Below, in pieces: positions 9,958-20,326 of a DNA stretch of 64,000 nt; the stretch's first letter is position 1; every line of letters starts with the position of its first letter. The stretch is from assembly GCA_946477855.1 (NCBI GenBank), contig CAMKZU010000007.1:1-64000 (forward strand), read 5' to 3'. The translations under genes were made by a program, and so were the position numbers. Under the pieces are notes generated by a model, which was given only the letters and a program-made list of their open reading frames with translations, searched no databases and was not told where the DNA came from. This stretch comes from an uncultured Lactobacillus sp. (GTDB lineage: Bacteria > Bacillota > Bacilli > Lactobacillales > Lactobacillaceae).

Positions 9958-12564
9958 CTAGTTCTCATCCTTTAAATCTTCTTGCCAGTTTTCGACTAAC
10001 TGCATTACTTGCAGCGGCGTCTGATCAGCTAAATAAAGATTAGAAATTTCATCTAAGATATCTTTTTCTTTATCAGTTAATTCATCCTTAGAATCTGATG
10101 GTGTTTCAACAGGAACAGCTTCTTCTGTTTCACTAGCTGAACTAAACAAATCCAGCTGCGTGGAAGCAGGTCCTAAATTACTTCCTTGGGCTTCAAGTCT
10201 ATTAAGCAACTTAGTAGCTTTTCGTAAAACTTTTCGCGGCAATCCAGCAAGTTGTGCTACATGGATGCCATAACTTTGATCAGCTGGTCCTGGTAAAATT
10301 TTATGAAGAAAAATTAATTTACCGTTTTCTTCGGTTGCTCCAACGTGAATATTCTTTAAATGAGACAGTGTCTGTTCCATTGCTGTTAGCTCGTGGAAGT
10401 GCGTCGCAAACAACACTTTAGCACCAACTTCATCGTGCAGATACTGCACAATAGCACCAGCTAGAGCCATGCCATCATAGGTTGCTGTTCCGCGACCAAT
10501 TTCATCAAATAATACTAGGCTCCGCTTGGTTGCATGCTGTAGTGCATCGTTTGCTTCTGTCATTTCGACCATAAAGGTACTTTGACCGGAAATTAAATCG
10601 TCTGCTGCACCAATTCGGGTAAAAATTTGGTCAAAAATCGGCAAGTCAGCACTATCTGCTGGCACAAACGAACCAATTTGAGCCATCACGGCAATAAGCG
10701 CCATTTGTCGCATATAAGTACTTTTCCCTGACATATTAGGACCTGTTATCAGAAAAATGTCCGTATTTTCTGTTAATTTTACATCGTTAGGAATAAAAGA
10801 GCCTGCCTTCATGACCTGTTCAACTACAGGGTGACGGCCCATGATAACTTTAACATCCTGATTATCAGTATGAAATTGTGGTCGGCAGTAATTGTTGTCC
10901 TCGGCAATTTGAGCAAAAGAGCAGAAAACATCGAGCTCTGCCACTTGTCCAGCCAACTTTTGCAAGGCTGGAATATATTTCTTAACTTCTTCTCTTAGTT
11001 TCACAAACAAATCATATTCCAAATCCGTTGATTTGGTCTGTGCTTCTAAAATCAGATTTTCATGCTCTTTAAGTTCAGGTGTAATATATCGTTCAGCATT
11101 GGTCAAAGTTTGCTTACGGGTATAACGATCTGAAGGTACTTTGCCCTTATTCGAGTTTGTAACCTGAATATAATAGCCAAAGACCTTGTTGTAACCTACT
11201 TTTAAATTTTCAATTCCTGTTTTGGCCCGTTCATCCTGTTCCATTTCGGTTAGCCATTTTTTACCATTATTCATGGCATCCCGGTAGCGATCTAATTGAC
11301 TATCAACGCCATCTTTGATTAGCCCTCCCTCAGTGGTCAGAACTGGAGGCTGATCAACAATGGTATCTGTAATTAATTTGGCAATTCCTTTTAACGGATC
11401 AATTTGTCTGGCAAAATTTTGCAGATTTTTATTATCAGCTTTTTGGATTGCTGTCAAAATCGTTGGTACGGCATTGAGAGAATGAGCCAATTGCAATAAC
11501 TCGCGGGCATTGACATTGCCAAAAGCAATTCGCCCAGTTAAACGTTCTAGGTCATAAACCCCTTTAAGAGCATCATTAATATTTTCCCGCGTAAAATATT
11601 CATCAATTAGTGCCTGCACCATTTCCTGCCGTTTATTTAGCCGCTCAACAGATAAGAGTGGCCGAGCTAGCCATTGTTTTAACAATCGTCCACCCATTGC
11701 AGTACGAGTTTTATCCAGAACCCAAAAAAGGGAACCCATTTTTTTGCCGGTTTTCGCAGACGCTGTTAACTCTAAGTTATCCCGTACGGTGTGAGACATT
11801 TGTAAATATTGATTGACTTCATAACTTTTTGCTACTTGTAAGTGGGCTAAACTGCGGCGCTGCGTCTGCAATAAATAACCTACAAGTTGTTTTACAGCAG
11901 CTTTTTCGGCAGAATTAGTTAAATTTTGTTCAGCAAATGAAATCTCTGCATGTTTGCCAGTTAATTCTACGGGCTCTGACACCGTAATATTAGCTTTATG
12001 GAGAAAATCACTATCCTTGTCACTTAAGTGACCATTAAAAACAACTTCGCGTGTTCGCAGCGAAAGCAACTCATTTGAAACAGCAGCAAAACTTTTTAAA
12101 TGTGTAGCGTAAATTTCACCAGTGGATAAGTCACTGTATGCCAGTCCAAAGCAACTTTTGGTAGTTACAACCGATGTAAGATAATTTGATTCTTTAGCTT
12201 CACTGGGCTTGTCATTCATTAAAGTTCCGGGAGTCACAAGTTGAATTATGCCCCGTTTAACCATTCCTTTAGCTTTTTTAGGATCTTCGAGTTGTTCACA
12301 CAAGGCAACCTTATAGCCTTTTTCAACCAAAGTATCTACATAGGATTGGACTGCTACATGCGGAACTCCTGCCATTGGAACAGGGTTTTCAGCTTTATTA
12401 GATCTGTGAGTCAAAGTTAATTCTAAAATTTGAGCACCTTTGACTGCATCATCTTCAAATAATTCATAAAAATCGCCCACCCGATAAAAAAGGAAAGCAT
12501 CGGGATATTGCTTTTTAATTTCGTGATATTGCTCCATCATCGGAGTCAGGTTTGTTTGCGCCAT
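9958..12564 (-). CDS. mutS: DNA mismatch recognition ATPase MutS
   Basis: MutS binds base-base mismatches and small loops and recruits MutL. The mismatch-binding Phe-X-Glu region is clear (FYRVGDFYELFEDDA near residue 26). Walker A GPNMSGKST lies near residue 612 and Walker B FDEIGRGT some 75 residues later, followed by ATHFHEL. A beta-clamp-binding motif QLDLF is near residue 802. The frame extends 7 codons upstream, but the ATG at 12564 has AAGGGG about five bases ahead of it and gives the usual MAQTNLTPMMEQY start, 868 residues. It is the first gene of the mutS-mutL-ruvAB-yajC run. Nothing suggests MutS itself is impaired. Confidence 0.96.
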   Translation of the reverse strand: MAQTNLTPMMEQYHEIKKQYPDAFLFYRVGDFYELFEDDAVKGAQILELTLTHRSNKAENPVPMAGVPHVAVQSYVDTLVEKGYKVALCEQLEDPKKAKGMVKRGIIQLVTPGTLMNDKPSEAKESNYLTSVVTTKSCFGLAYSDLSTGEIYATHLKSFAAVSNELLSLRTREVVFNGHLSDKDSDFLHKANITVSEPVELTGKHAEISFAEQNLTNSAEKAAVKQLVGYLLQTQRRSLAHLQVAKSYEVNQYLQMSHTVRDNLELTASAKTGKKMGSLFWVLDKTRTAMGGRLLKQWLARPLLSVERLNKRQEMVQALIDEYFTRENINDALKGVYDLERLTGRIAFGNVNARELLQLAHSLNAVPTILTAIQKADNKNLQNFARQIDPLKGIAKLITDTIVDQPPVLTTEGGLIKDGVDSQLDRYRDAMNNGKKWLTEMEQDERAKTGIENLKVGYNKVFGYYIQVTNSNKGKVPSDRYTRKQTLTNAERYITPELKEHENLILEAQTKSTDLEYDLFVKLREEVKKYIPALQKLAGQVAELDVFCSFAQIAEDNNYCRPQFHTDNQDVKVIMGRHPVVEQVMKAGSFIPNDVKLTENTDIFLITGPNMSGKSTYMRQMALIAVMAQIGSFVPADSADLPIFDQIFTRIGAADDLISGQSTFMVEMTEANDALQHATKRSLVLFDEIGRGTATYDGMALAGAIVQYLHDEVGAKVLFATHFHELTAMEQTLSHLKNIHVGATEENGKLIFLHKILPGPADQSYGIHVAQLAGLPRKVLRKATKLLNRLEAQGSNLGPASTQLDLFSSASETEEAVPVETPSDSKDELTDKEKDILDEISNLYLADQTPLQVMQLVENWQEDLKDEN

Positions 12565-12623
12565 TATTCCCCTTCTTTTCTGCATTACTGTTATTATTAT
12601 ACGCTAAAGTTCTTATTAAAAGA

Positions 12624-12654
12624 AAAAAGACCGCAAGTAAAACGATCTCTTTTC
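12624..12654 (-). terminator. Putative terminator downstream of pcp
   Basis: On the minus strand AGATCG pairs with CGGTCT (one G-T wobble) around TTTTACTTG, followed by TTTTTTCTTTTA. It lies about 45 bases past the pcp stop and before mutS. Confidence 0.55.
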
Positions 12655-12699
12655 ACAATATGTTTTTTTGCCGCAGTGATTGCTTTCTTTTTAAAAAAT

Positions 12700-13347
12700 T
12701 TAAGCAATGTGGCCTTCAATACTTTGTAAATCTTTTTTGCCATCCATTTTCACAATAGCGCTAATTGCTGCAGTAATGCCTTTTACATCATCTGCTAGGC
12801 TAAGACAAGGAGTTTCAGGTTTAGCAACAACTTGCTCAGGTAAATACGGAATGTGCATAAATCCAGCCTTTAAGTTACGAAATTCCTTGTCAATCATATA
12901 CTGCACTTGATACATAATATGATTGCAGACAAAAGTCCCTGCTGTAGTAGAAACAGAGCTTGGCAATCCAGCTTCCCGAATTGCACGTGCCATGGCCTTA
13001 ACAGGAAGTTGTGTGAAATATGCGTTTTGTCCATCTTCATGAATAGGACTAGCAATTGGTTGATAACCTTTGTTATCAGCAATACGGCCATCATCAAAAT
13101 TAATAGCTACTCGTTCTGGAGTCAAAGCATAACGACCACCAGCTTGACCAATATTTAAAACATAATCTGGTTTTTCCTTAAGAATAGCTTCATGAACTAC
13201 TTCTGCACAGTCGCCAAAAACTGTTGGTATTTCGAGTTTAACGATCTTTGCACCAGCAATCTCATCATCCAGCCGTTTAACTGCTTCAATTGCAGGATTA
13301 ATCTTATCTTCGCCAAAGGGATCAAAACCTGTTACAAGAATTTTCAT
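12700..13347 (-). CDS. pcp: Pyrrolidone-carboxylate peptidase (pyroglutamyl peptidase I)
   Basis: A 215-residue cytoplasmic cysteine peptidase that removes N-terminal pyroglutamate from peptides. The family landmarks are visible: [10 protein letters not shown] at the N-terminus, [19 protein letters not shown] near 67 carrying the catalytic Glu, [10 protein letters not shown] near 142 carrying the catalytic Cys, and [11 protein letters not shown] near 163 carrying the catalytic His. Length is standard. It is the last gene after the DUF969-DUF979 membrane pair, 20 bases from the latter, so the three probably form one operon handling pyroglutamate-containing substrates. Confidence 0.96.
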   Translation of the reverse strand: MKILVTGFDPFGEDKINPAIEAVKRLDDEIAGAKIVKLEIPTVFGDCAEVVHEAILKEKPDYVLNIGQAGGRYALTPERVAINFDDGRIADNKGYQPIASPIHEDGQNAYFTQLPVKAMARAIREAGLPSSVSTTAGTFVCNHIMYQVQYMIDKEFRNLKAGFMHIPYLPEQVVAKPETPCLSLADDVKGITAAISAIVKMDGKKDLQSIEGHIA

Positions 13348-13367
13348 TATCTTTTCTCCTTACTATC

Positions 13368-14291
13368 TTAAAAAGCTAAAAAGTACATTAGAATAATTTG
13401 AATGAGCAGCATGCTAATTGCAATCGGAAATTGTTGCTTGATTACACCTAATTGATCTTTCATTTCCATTAATGCAACTGGCAAAGTATTAAAGTTGGCA
13501 GCCATTGGGGTAAGCAATGTACCGCAGTATCCAGATGTCATTCCTAATGCCGCAACTACAATCGGTGAACCACCTTGGGCGACAACAAAAGGAATGCCAA
13601 TCCCTGCTGTAATAACTGCAAACGCAGCAAACGCATTACCCATTATTGCTGTAAATAGTGCCATAGCAATACAATAAAGTGCAACTCCTAATAAGTGGTT
13701 TCCAATAGGAAAAAGCCCGGAAATAGCTTTAGCCGTCACTTGTCCCACACCTGAAGCCGTAAATACCACACCTAAAGTTGCAAGTAGTTGTGGTAAAATG
13801 CCGGCAGAACCAACAGAACGGACCATTCTTTGTGTATCCTCGTAAACTACTTTGGCATTTGATCTAGTCAAAATTTGTGCAACCACAAGTGAAACAATAG
13901 CTGCTACACCGATTCCTACTTGACCACCAAAATTAGTAAATTGTGCTATGACCAAAGCTAAAACTGCCAGCAAGATACTGGGTAAGAAAATCCAGTTGCC
14001 AATACGTTTAACCGTTTTTTGGGCTACTTTTTCATCCAATTCCTTAATATGGCCGACACGAACCTGTTTAAATAATGATAACAAAGCAATAATGACGATA
14101 AGGCCACCGTTAATTGCATTTGGCAACCATTGTCCAGTGCAGAAAAGTATTGCAAATAAGAGCCAAAATAATCCAGTACCCCAGCGAGCTGGATTAGCCT
14201 GATCGCGCCAAGATTCAATAGCAGCAGCCAAGAAAAAAAGGCCAATTAAAATATAGAATGCCAGTAAAACATTATTAATTAAAGTATCCAT
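13368..14291 (-). CDS. DUF979 family membrane protein
   Basis: A 307-residue polytopic membrane protein with about nine hydrophobic segments, starting at residues 5-25 and ending with a membrane segment at the C-terminus. I recognise it as DUF979, which with DUF969 forms a two-part membrane system often found beside pcp. The stretch ITAGIGIPFVVAQGG and GYCGTLLTPMAANFN resemble re-entrant loops of ion-transporter-superfamily carriers. Transport of 5-oxoproline or a related product is an inference from gene neighbourhood only. It starts 8 bases after the DUF969 stop. Confidence 0.8.
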   Translation of the reverse strand: MDTLINNVLLAFYILIGLFFLAAAIESWRDQANPARWGTGLFWLLFAILFCTGQWLPNAINGGLIVIIALLSLFKQVRVGHIKELDEKVAQKTVKRIGNWIFLPSILLAVLALVIAQFTNFGGQVGIGVAAIVSLVVAQILTRSNAKVVYEDTQRMVRSVGSAGILPQLLATLGVVFTASGVGQVTAKAISGLFPIGNHLLGVALYCIAMALFTAIMGNAFAAFAVITAGIGIPFVVAQGGSPIVVAALGMTSGYCGTLLTPMAANFNTLPVALMEMKDQLGVIKQQFPIAISMLLIQIILMYFLAF

Positions 14292-14299
14292 TATTTCTC

Positions 14300-14968
14300 C
14301 TATTTTTCCTTGCTTTTCATTAACTTTTGGTCAAATGCGTGATTGTAGAACAAGCATAAAATATAGCTGATAATAGCTACAGGAAAAGTGTATAAAACAA
14401 TACCGGCAGGATCTACAGGATGACCCAGCGATTTCATTGTACTTGCAATAAGTAAAACACTCGAGGAAGCAACAAACAGGTTTTGGGCAAAGAAATTACC
14501 AAAATTTTCTGTTGCAGCAGCTCTACCTTTGATTTGGTCTACTTCAAGAGGCGTCAATTCGCTATTAACCTTACCGGCCGCTTGTGCCATTGGATTAATT
14601 AGTGGCGCAATAAATTGGACATGTCCTTGTAATGAAATGCCGAAAGCACCAGCAATTTCACGAATGGCTTGGTAAATATCGAAGATACGACCTGGAGTCA
14701 GTTTCTTCATTTTTTTAATCAAATTAACAGCAGCTTGTTTTAAACCATGTCTTTCTAAAATTCCAATAGTTGGTAAAGTAAGAAAGAATAACGAAACCAT
14801 TCTATTATCCATAAAACCTTTACCCAGAATTGTCAAAAATGAGGTAAAATCTATTCCCGAAACTAATGCTGTAATTAAAGCAGCAATTACAACTACGGCT
14901 ATCGTGTCAAGTCCTAAAGCAAATCCGACTACTATAACAACAATACCTAATAAACTTAAATATTCCAC
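14300..14968 (-). CDS. DUF969 family membrane protein
   Basis: A polytopic membrane protein of 222 residues, partner of the adjacent DUF979 protein. I choose the GTG at 14968 because AAAGGA lies about seven bases upstream; the longer frame begins with a TTG at 15001 without such a site. The protein starts MEYLSLLGIVVIVVGFALG, a membrane segment, followed by at least four more. A soluble-looking loop near 95-125 contains KKMKKLTPGR. Together with DUF979 it could make one split transporter. It heads the three-gene run ending in pcp and lies just after the groESL terminator. Confidence 0.78.
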   Translation of the reverse strand: MEYLSLLGIVVIVVGFALGLDTIAVVVIAALITALVSGIDFTSFLTILGKGFMDNRMVSLFFLTLPTIGILERHGLKQAAVNLIKKMKKLTPGRIFDIYQAIREIAGAFGISLQGHVQFIAPLINPMAQAAGKVNSELTPLEVDQIKGRAAATENFGNFFAQNLFVASSSVLLIASTMKSLGHPVDPAGIVLYTFPVAIISYILCLFYNHAFDQKLMKSKEK

Positions 14969-15023
14969 TAATGTTCCTTTCAAGTAAATAATCTTAACCA
15001 AGATAAACTAAAAATGAATTGTA

Positions 15024-15071
15024 ACAAAAAAATCCCACTAGCAAGCCCCACAGGATTGCTAGTAGGATTTA
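15024..15071 (-). terminator. Rho-independent terminator of groESL
   Basis: On the minus strand AATCCTACTAGCAA and TTGCTAGTGGGATT form a 14-bp stem with one G-T wobble, followed by TTTTTTG. It lies 24 bases beyond the groEL stop. Confidence 0.9.
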
Positions 15072-15094
15072 TTAATTAACTAATAAAAACTAGA

Positions 15095-16741
<1,647 letters not shown>

Positions 16742-16745
16742 TTAA

Positions 16746-17030
16746 TTACTTAACAATTGCTAAAATATCTTTTTCGTGAAGGACTAAATACTTTTCGTCA
16801 TCATACTTGACATCTGTGCCTGAATACTTGTCGTATAAAACAACGTCACCTTTTTTAACGGTCATAGGAATTTTACTGCCGTTCTCAGCATAACTGCCCT
16901 CACCAACAGCAACAACTTCACCTTCTGTTGGCTTTTGTTTAGCATTAGAAGCCAGGACGATTCCGCCTACAGTTTTCTCTTCTTCTTCTTTAACTTTAAC
17001 GATCACGCGATCACCAATTGGTTGTAACAC
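16746..17030 (-). CDS. groS: Co-chaperonin GroES (Hsp10)
   Basis: A 94-residue co-chaperonin lid for GroEL. The mobile loop [18 protein letters not shown] is at about residues 18-35, and the conserved roof and C-terminal [21 protein letters not shown] is present. First gene of the heat-shock operon; the CIRCE element downstream of the promoter lies in its 5' leader. Confidence 0.98.
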   Translation of the reverse strand: MLQPIGDRVIVKVKEEEEKTVGGIVLASNAKQKPTEGEVVAVGEGSYAENGSKIPMTVKKGDVVLYDKYSGTDVKYDDEKYLVLHEKDILAIVK

Positions 17031-17074
17031 GTTTGTCCCTCCTAAAATTAAATTTTAATCTCTTTTATGTGCCA

Positions 17075-17101
17075 TTAGCACTCCTATTTGTCAAGTGCTA
17101 A
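17075..17101 (-). promoter_or_regulatory. CIRCE operator 1 (HrcA site, 5' leader of groES)
   Basis: TTAGCACTC, nine bases, AAGTGCTAA: one mismatch from the canonical CIRCE inverted repeat. HrcA binds this element and represses the operon at normal temperature. It sits downstream of the -10 box, within the leader. Confidence 0.93.
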
Positions 17102-17113
17102 CTTACATTTATG

Positions 17114-17142
17114 ATAATAACCCCTTTTATGAAAAAATGCAA
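17114..17142 (-). promoter_or_regulatory. groESL promoter (-35/-10)
   Basis: On the minus strand TTGCAT and TATTAT are separated by exactly 17 bases, a good SigA-type promoter. It lies between two CIRCE elements, so a bound HrcA on either side would flank polymerase. Confidence 0.8.
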
Positions 17143-17149
17143 GAAAAAA

Positions 17150-17176
17150 TTAGCACTTTGAGTAAAAAAGTGCTAA
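17150..17176 (-). promoter_or_regulatory. CIRCE operator 2, also a terminator-like hairpin after rex
   Basis: TTAGCACTT, nine bases, AAGTGCTAA: perfect 9-bp arms with the CIRCE spacing, differing from the consensus at the innermost position of each arm. It is just upstream of the -35 box. On the minus strand the second arm is followed by TTTTTTCTTG and the element starts 14 bases after the rex stop, so the same hairpin could end rex transcription. Confidence 0.82.
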
Positions 17177-17190
17177 TTCTATTTTTAGAC

Positions 17191-17826
17191 CTACTTTTTC
17201 TTGTCTGAGTCCAGAAAGTAAATTAGAGTTTGTAATTCCGTTGCCAAGTCAACGTTTTGGATTCTAATACCACTTGGAGCAGACAAACGAATTGGCGTGA
17301 AATTCATAATTCCTTTGATGCCGGCTTCAACCATATCATCAGCAGTTTTTTGAGCTGTCGTAGAAGGAACAGTCAAAATAGCAATAGAAATCTGCTGGTC
17401 ACTAAGCTGTTTTTTTAGCTCACTCATATCATAAACAGGAACGCCACTAAGAATCTTGCCCGTAATTTTATCATCAATATCAAAAGCACATGAAATACGG
17501 ATATTGTTTGTACGCTTGAAATTATAGTTTAATAATGCATGACCTAAATTACCAACGCCAACCAGAGCAACATTGGTTAAGGTATCTTGGTTTAAAATCT
17601 TTTTAAAAAAAGAAAGCAAGCTTTTTACATCATAGCCGTAGCCACGTTTGCCCAATGCGCCAAAGTATGAAAAATCACGTCTGATTGAAGCACTATCTAC
17701 TTGAACGGCTTCAGATAATTCAGTAGAGGAAACTTTTTCTTTGCCAGCCTCATTTAAAATTATCAGATAGCGGTAATATAGCGGCAGTCTTTTAGCCGTA
17801 GCCGTGGGTATTTTGATTTTTTCCAT
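17191..17826 (-). CDS. rex: Redox-sensing transcriptional repressor Rex
   Basis: A 211-residue NADH/NAD+-sensing repressor of fermentation and redox genes. The N-terminal winged helix ([20 protein letters not shown] near 38-57) is followed by GKRGYGYDV and a Rossmann fold with [10 protein letters not shown] near 88. The C-terminal domain-swap helix is present. It lies directly upstream of groESL and divergent from the ABC-F gene. A Rex-like site sits in the divergent region and suggests autoregulation. Confidence 0.96.
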   Translation of the reverse strand: MEKIKIPTATAKRLPLYYRYLIILNEAGKEKVSSTELSEAVQVDSASIRRDFSYFGALGKRGYGYDVKSLLSFFKKILNQDTLTNVALVGVGNLGHALLNYNFKRTNNIRISCAFDIDDKITGKILSGVPVYDMSELKKQLSDQQISIAILTVPSTTAQKTADDMVEAGIKGIMNFTPIRLSAPSGIRIQNVDLATELQTLIYFLDSDKKK

Positions 17827-17864
17827 TTAAAAAGCCTCCAACTTGATTAAGTAAATATTTCGTT

Positions 17865-17882
17865 TTGTGAATTATTCAGCAA
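17865..17882. promoter_or_regulatory. Candidate Rex operator upstream of rex
   Basis: TTGTGAATTATTCAGCAA resembles the Rex consensus TTGTGAA-N4-TTCACAA: the left half is perfect, the right half has three differences. It is about 40 bases before the rex start codon. Confidence 0.4.
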
Positions 17883-18103
17883 TTACTACTATTTTATCTA
17901 TAAATTTGCGCCATTTGCAAACATTTTTTTCACAATCTATCAAATTTTAGCATAATAGTAACAGGTTGATAATAGAAATTTGTATTTTTACTCTTTTTAA
18001 TGTAAAAATGCTTCTTTTTTACATTTATTTCCTATATTTATTAATCAAACTCTCCCCCAAGAATTTTGCTACGTATGCTAAAATGGTTTCTAGGTGAAAA
18101 ATT

Positions 18104-20026
18104 ATGATAATTGCTCAAGGACACGACTTAGAAAAACAATTCGGTGCCAACACATTATTTAAAAACGTCAATTTTTCAATTGACTCAAATGCAAGAATAG
18201 GTCTCATTGGACCCAATGGTGTCGGTAAAACGACTCTGCTTAAAATTATGACCGGCGAAGAAGAAGCCACACATGGTGACTTCACCATCAATAAAAATAT
18301 AGATGTCGGCTATATTGCTCAAGAAAATGATTTAAATGAAAATAAAACTATTTGGGATGAAATGCTGTCTGTTTTTACTCCCCTAATTAATATGGGTAAA
18401 AAGATAAGGGATTTACAAGAAGAAATGTCTGCCAATCCACAAAAAAAGGACCTGCTAAAACAATATGACCAATTGCAATACAGTTTCGAACAACAGGGAG
18501 GATACACCTACCAGGCCGATATCAAAAGTATTTTGAACGGCTTTAATTTTCCTGAAGCAACTTGGACTAAAAAGGTTGGCAGCCTTTCTGGGGGAGAAAA
18601 AACGCGTCTTTCTTTTGTTAAGTTGTTATTGCGCAAACCCCCATTATTATTGCTTGATGAACCTACCAACTATCTGGATTTAGACACACTAGACTGGCTT
18701 GAAAATTACCTTAAAAACTATTCTGGTGCTATTTTGGTAGTTTCTCACGACCAATATTTTTTGGATAATTTAGCAACGCAGATTTTTGAATTACAATTTG
18801 GCAAATTAACTGTGTTTAAGGGAAATTATTCTGCCTACGTTGCTGAGCGGCAATTGCGTGACCGCCAACAAGAAGAAGCATACGAAAAGCAACAAGAAAA
18901 AATCAAAAAAGACGAGGAATTCATTCAAAAAAATATTGTAAGAGCTAAAACTACTAAGAGAGCACAAAGTCGGCGCAAGCAACTGGAAAAAATGGAACGA
19001 ATTAGTCCGCCCAAGCACAAAAACAAAGTCAGAATTAATTTTCAAAGCGAGCGGCCATCTGGTAAAGAAGTGCTGATTTTACATGATTTAACTATTGGCT
19101 ATCCCACAAAAACAATGGTTCACGGTATTTCTCTGCAAATTAATAAAGGCGACCGTGTAGCCGTTATTGGTCAAAATGGTATTGGCAAATCTACTTTACT
19201 AAAAACCGTTATGAAGGAGTTAAAGCCGAAAAAAGGTTCAATCAAATATGGAGCTTCGTTAGATATCGGCTATTATGATCAAGAACTGCAAGGGCTTGAT
19301 CCAGGTAAAACTGTAATCGATACAGTTTGGGACCGGCACAAAACAATGCCTGAAAAAGATGTGAGGTCGATTTTAGCCAGTTTTTTGTTTACGGCAAAAG
19401 ATATTGATAAAACTGTCGGACAACTTTCAGGTGGTCAAAAAGCCAGATTAACATTAACTGTTTTGTCACTAGAACATAATAACTTTCTGCTGATGGACGA
19501 ACCTACTAACCACTTGGATCTCGAAGCAAAGGAGGTTTTAGAACAGGCACTACAGAACTATGATGGTACTTTACTTTTCGTTTCTCACGACCGCTATTTC
19601 ATCAATCAATTAGCAAATAAGATTGTGGAGATCAAAGGTGGTATTGCTCAAGTATATGAGGGTGATTATAGCTATTATTTAGATGAAAAAAATAAGCAAG
19701 ACTCAGCCCCCGAAAATGAATCATCTGAAAATAGAGAAATATTAGAACCTGAACAAAATAAAAATAAATTGTCCTATCAGGAGCAAAAGTTGCGCGATTC
19801 ACAAAAGCGTAAATTGCAAAGAGAAGTTGAAAATATCGAAAATAAAATTGAAAAGTTGGAAAAAGAGCAAAAAGATATTCAATCTCAAATGGCTGATCCA
19901 GCAATTGCTACTAATTTTGACAAGTTAGGTCCCTTGCAAGAACAGCTTAGCGCTGTACAAAAACAACTGGACGATGCAAATAATGCTTGGGAAAGTGCAT
20001 TGAATAAACTGGATAGCTTTGACTAA
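18104..20026 (+). CDS. ABC-F family ATPase (YdiF-like translation factor)
   Basis: A 640-residue protein with two ABC ATPase domains and no membrane segments, the ABC-F layout; members act on the ribosome, relieving stalled translation or protecting from antibiotics. Walker A motifs are GPNGVGKTT near 36 and GQNGIGKST near 356; signatures are LSGGEKTR and LSGGQKAR. The inter-domain linker is long and basic (residues about 245-320), as required for reaching the peptidyl-transferase centre. The last 80 residues are a coiled coil. In Bacillus subtilis the homologue YdiF of similar length lies between rex and the tsaD-rimI-tsaB cluster, genes that also flank it here. Housekeeping role is more likely than resistance. 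Confidence 0.9.
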   Translation: MIIAQGHDLEKQFGANTLFKNVNFSIDSNARIGLIGPNGVGKTTLLKIMTGEEEATHGDFTINKNIDVGYIAQENDLNENKTIWDEMLSVFTPLINMGKKIRDLQEEMSANPQKKDLLKQYDQLQYSFEQQGGYTYQADIKSILNGFNFPEATWTKKVGSLSGGEKTRLSFVKLLLRKPPLLLLDEPTNYLDLDTLDWLENYLKNYSGAILVVSHDQYFLDNLATQIFELQFGKLTVFKGNYSAYVAERQLRDRQQEEAYEKQQEKIKKDEEFIQKNIVRAKTTKRAQSRRKQLEKMERISPPKHKNKVRINFQSERPSGKEVLILHDLTIGYPTKTMVHGISLQINKGDRVAVIGQNGIGKSTLLKTVMKELKPKKGSIKYGASLDIGYYDQELQGLDPGKTVIDTVWDRHKTMPEKDVRSILASFLFTAKDIDKTVGQLSGGQKARLTLTVLSLEHNNFLLMDEPTNHLDLEAKEVLEQALQNYDGTLLFVSHDRYFINQLANKIVEIKGGIAQVYEGDYSYYLDEKNKQDSAPENESSENREILEPEQNKNKLSYQEQKLRDSQKRKLQREVENIENKIEKLEKEQKDIQSQMADPAIATNFDKLGPLQEQLSAVQKQLDDANNAWESALNKLDSFD

Positions 20027-20067
20027 AATAATATATATTAAGTTAACACAACTCCAAAATAAGATTA

Positions 20068-20118
20068 ACTAGCCTTTTATCTACCGTTTCTATTCTTAGC
20101 TAGTGCTAGATTTTTTTA
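20068..20118 (+). terminator. Weak putative terminator after the ABC-F gene
   Basis: ACTAGC and GCTAGT can pair across a 25-base loop, followed by GCTAGATTTTTTTATT. The stem is short and the loop large, so this is tentative. Confidence 0.3.
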
Positions 20119-20272
20119 TTAACTGTTAATAAAATTTTCTTTTTATTTATAAATACGTAATAATTATCAGACGCAAAAAAGATTTTTATACTATTGCTTT
20201 TAAAATTGTAGTTGTTTAAACTTAAAGATAATAATTTTACTGGCTCTATCAAAAATAAATTGAGAGGTACAC

Positions 20273-20299
20273 ATGGAAAAATTACGCACTGCTCTTTAA
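20273..20299 (+). CDS. Possible 8-residue leader peptide MEKLRTAL
   Basis: A short frame encoding MEKLRTAL begins 5 bases after GAGAGG and ends 28 bases before the ATG of the acetyltransferase. The gap holds an AT-rich palindrome (TTAATTAATTAA) and the AAGGAGGA of the next gene. The layout resembles a translational leader, but the frame is so short that chance is a real alternative. The rest of the 300-base gap between the ABC-F gene and the acetyltransferase shows nothing else I can support. Confidence 0.25.
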   Translation: MEKLRTAL

Positions 20300-20326
20300 T
20301 TATTAATTAATTAAGGAGGAATAAAA

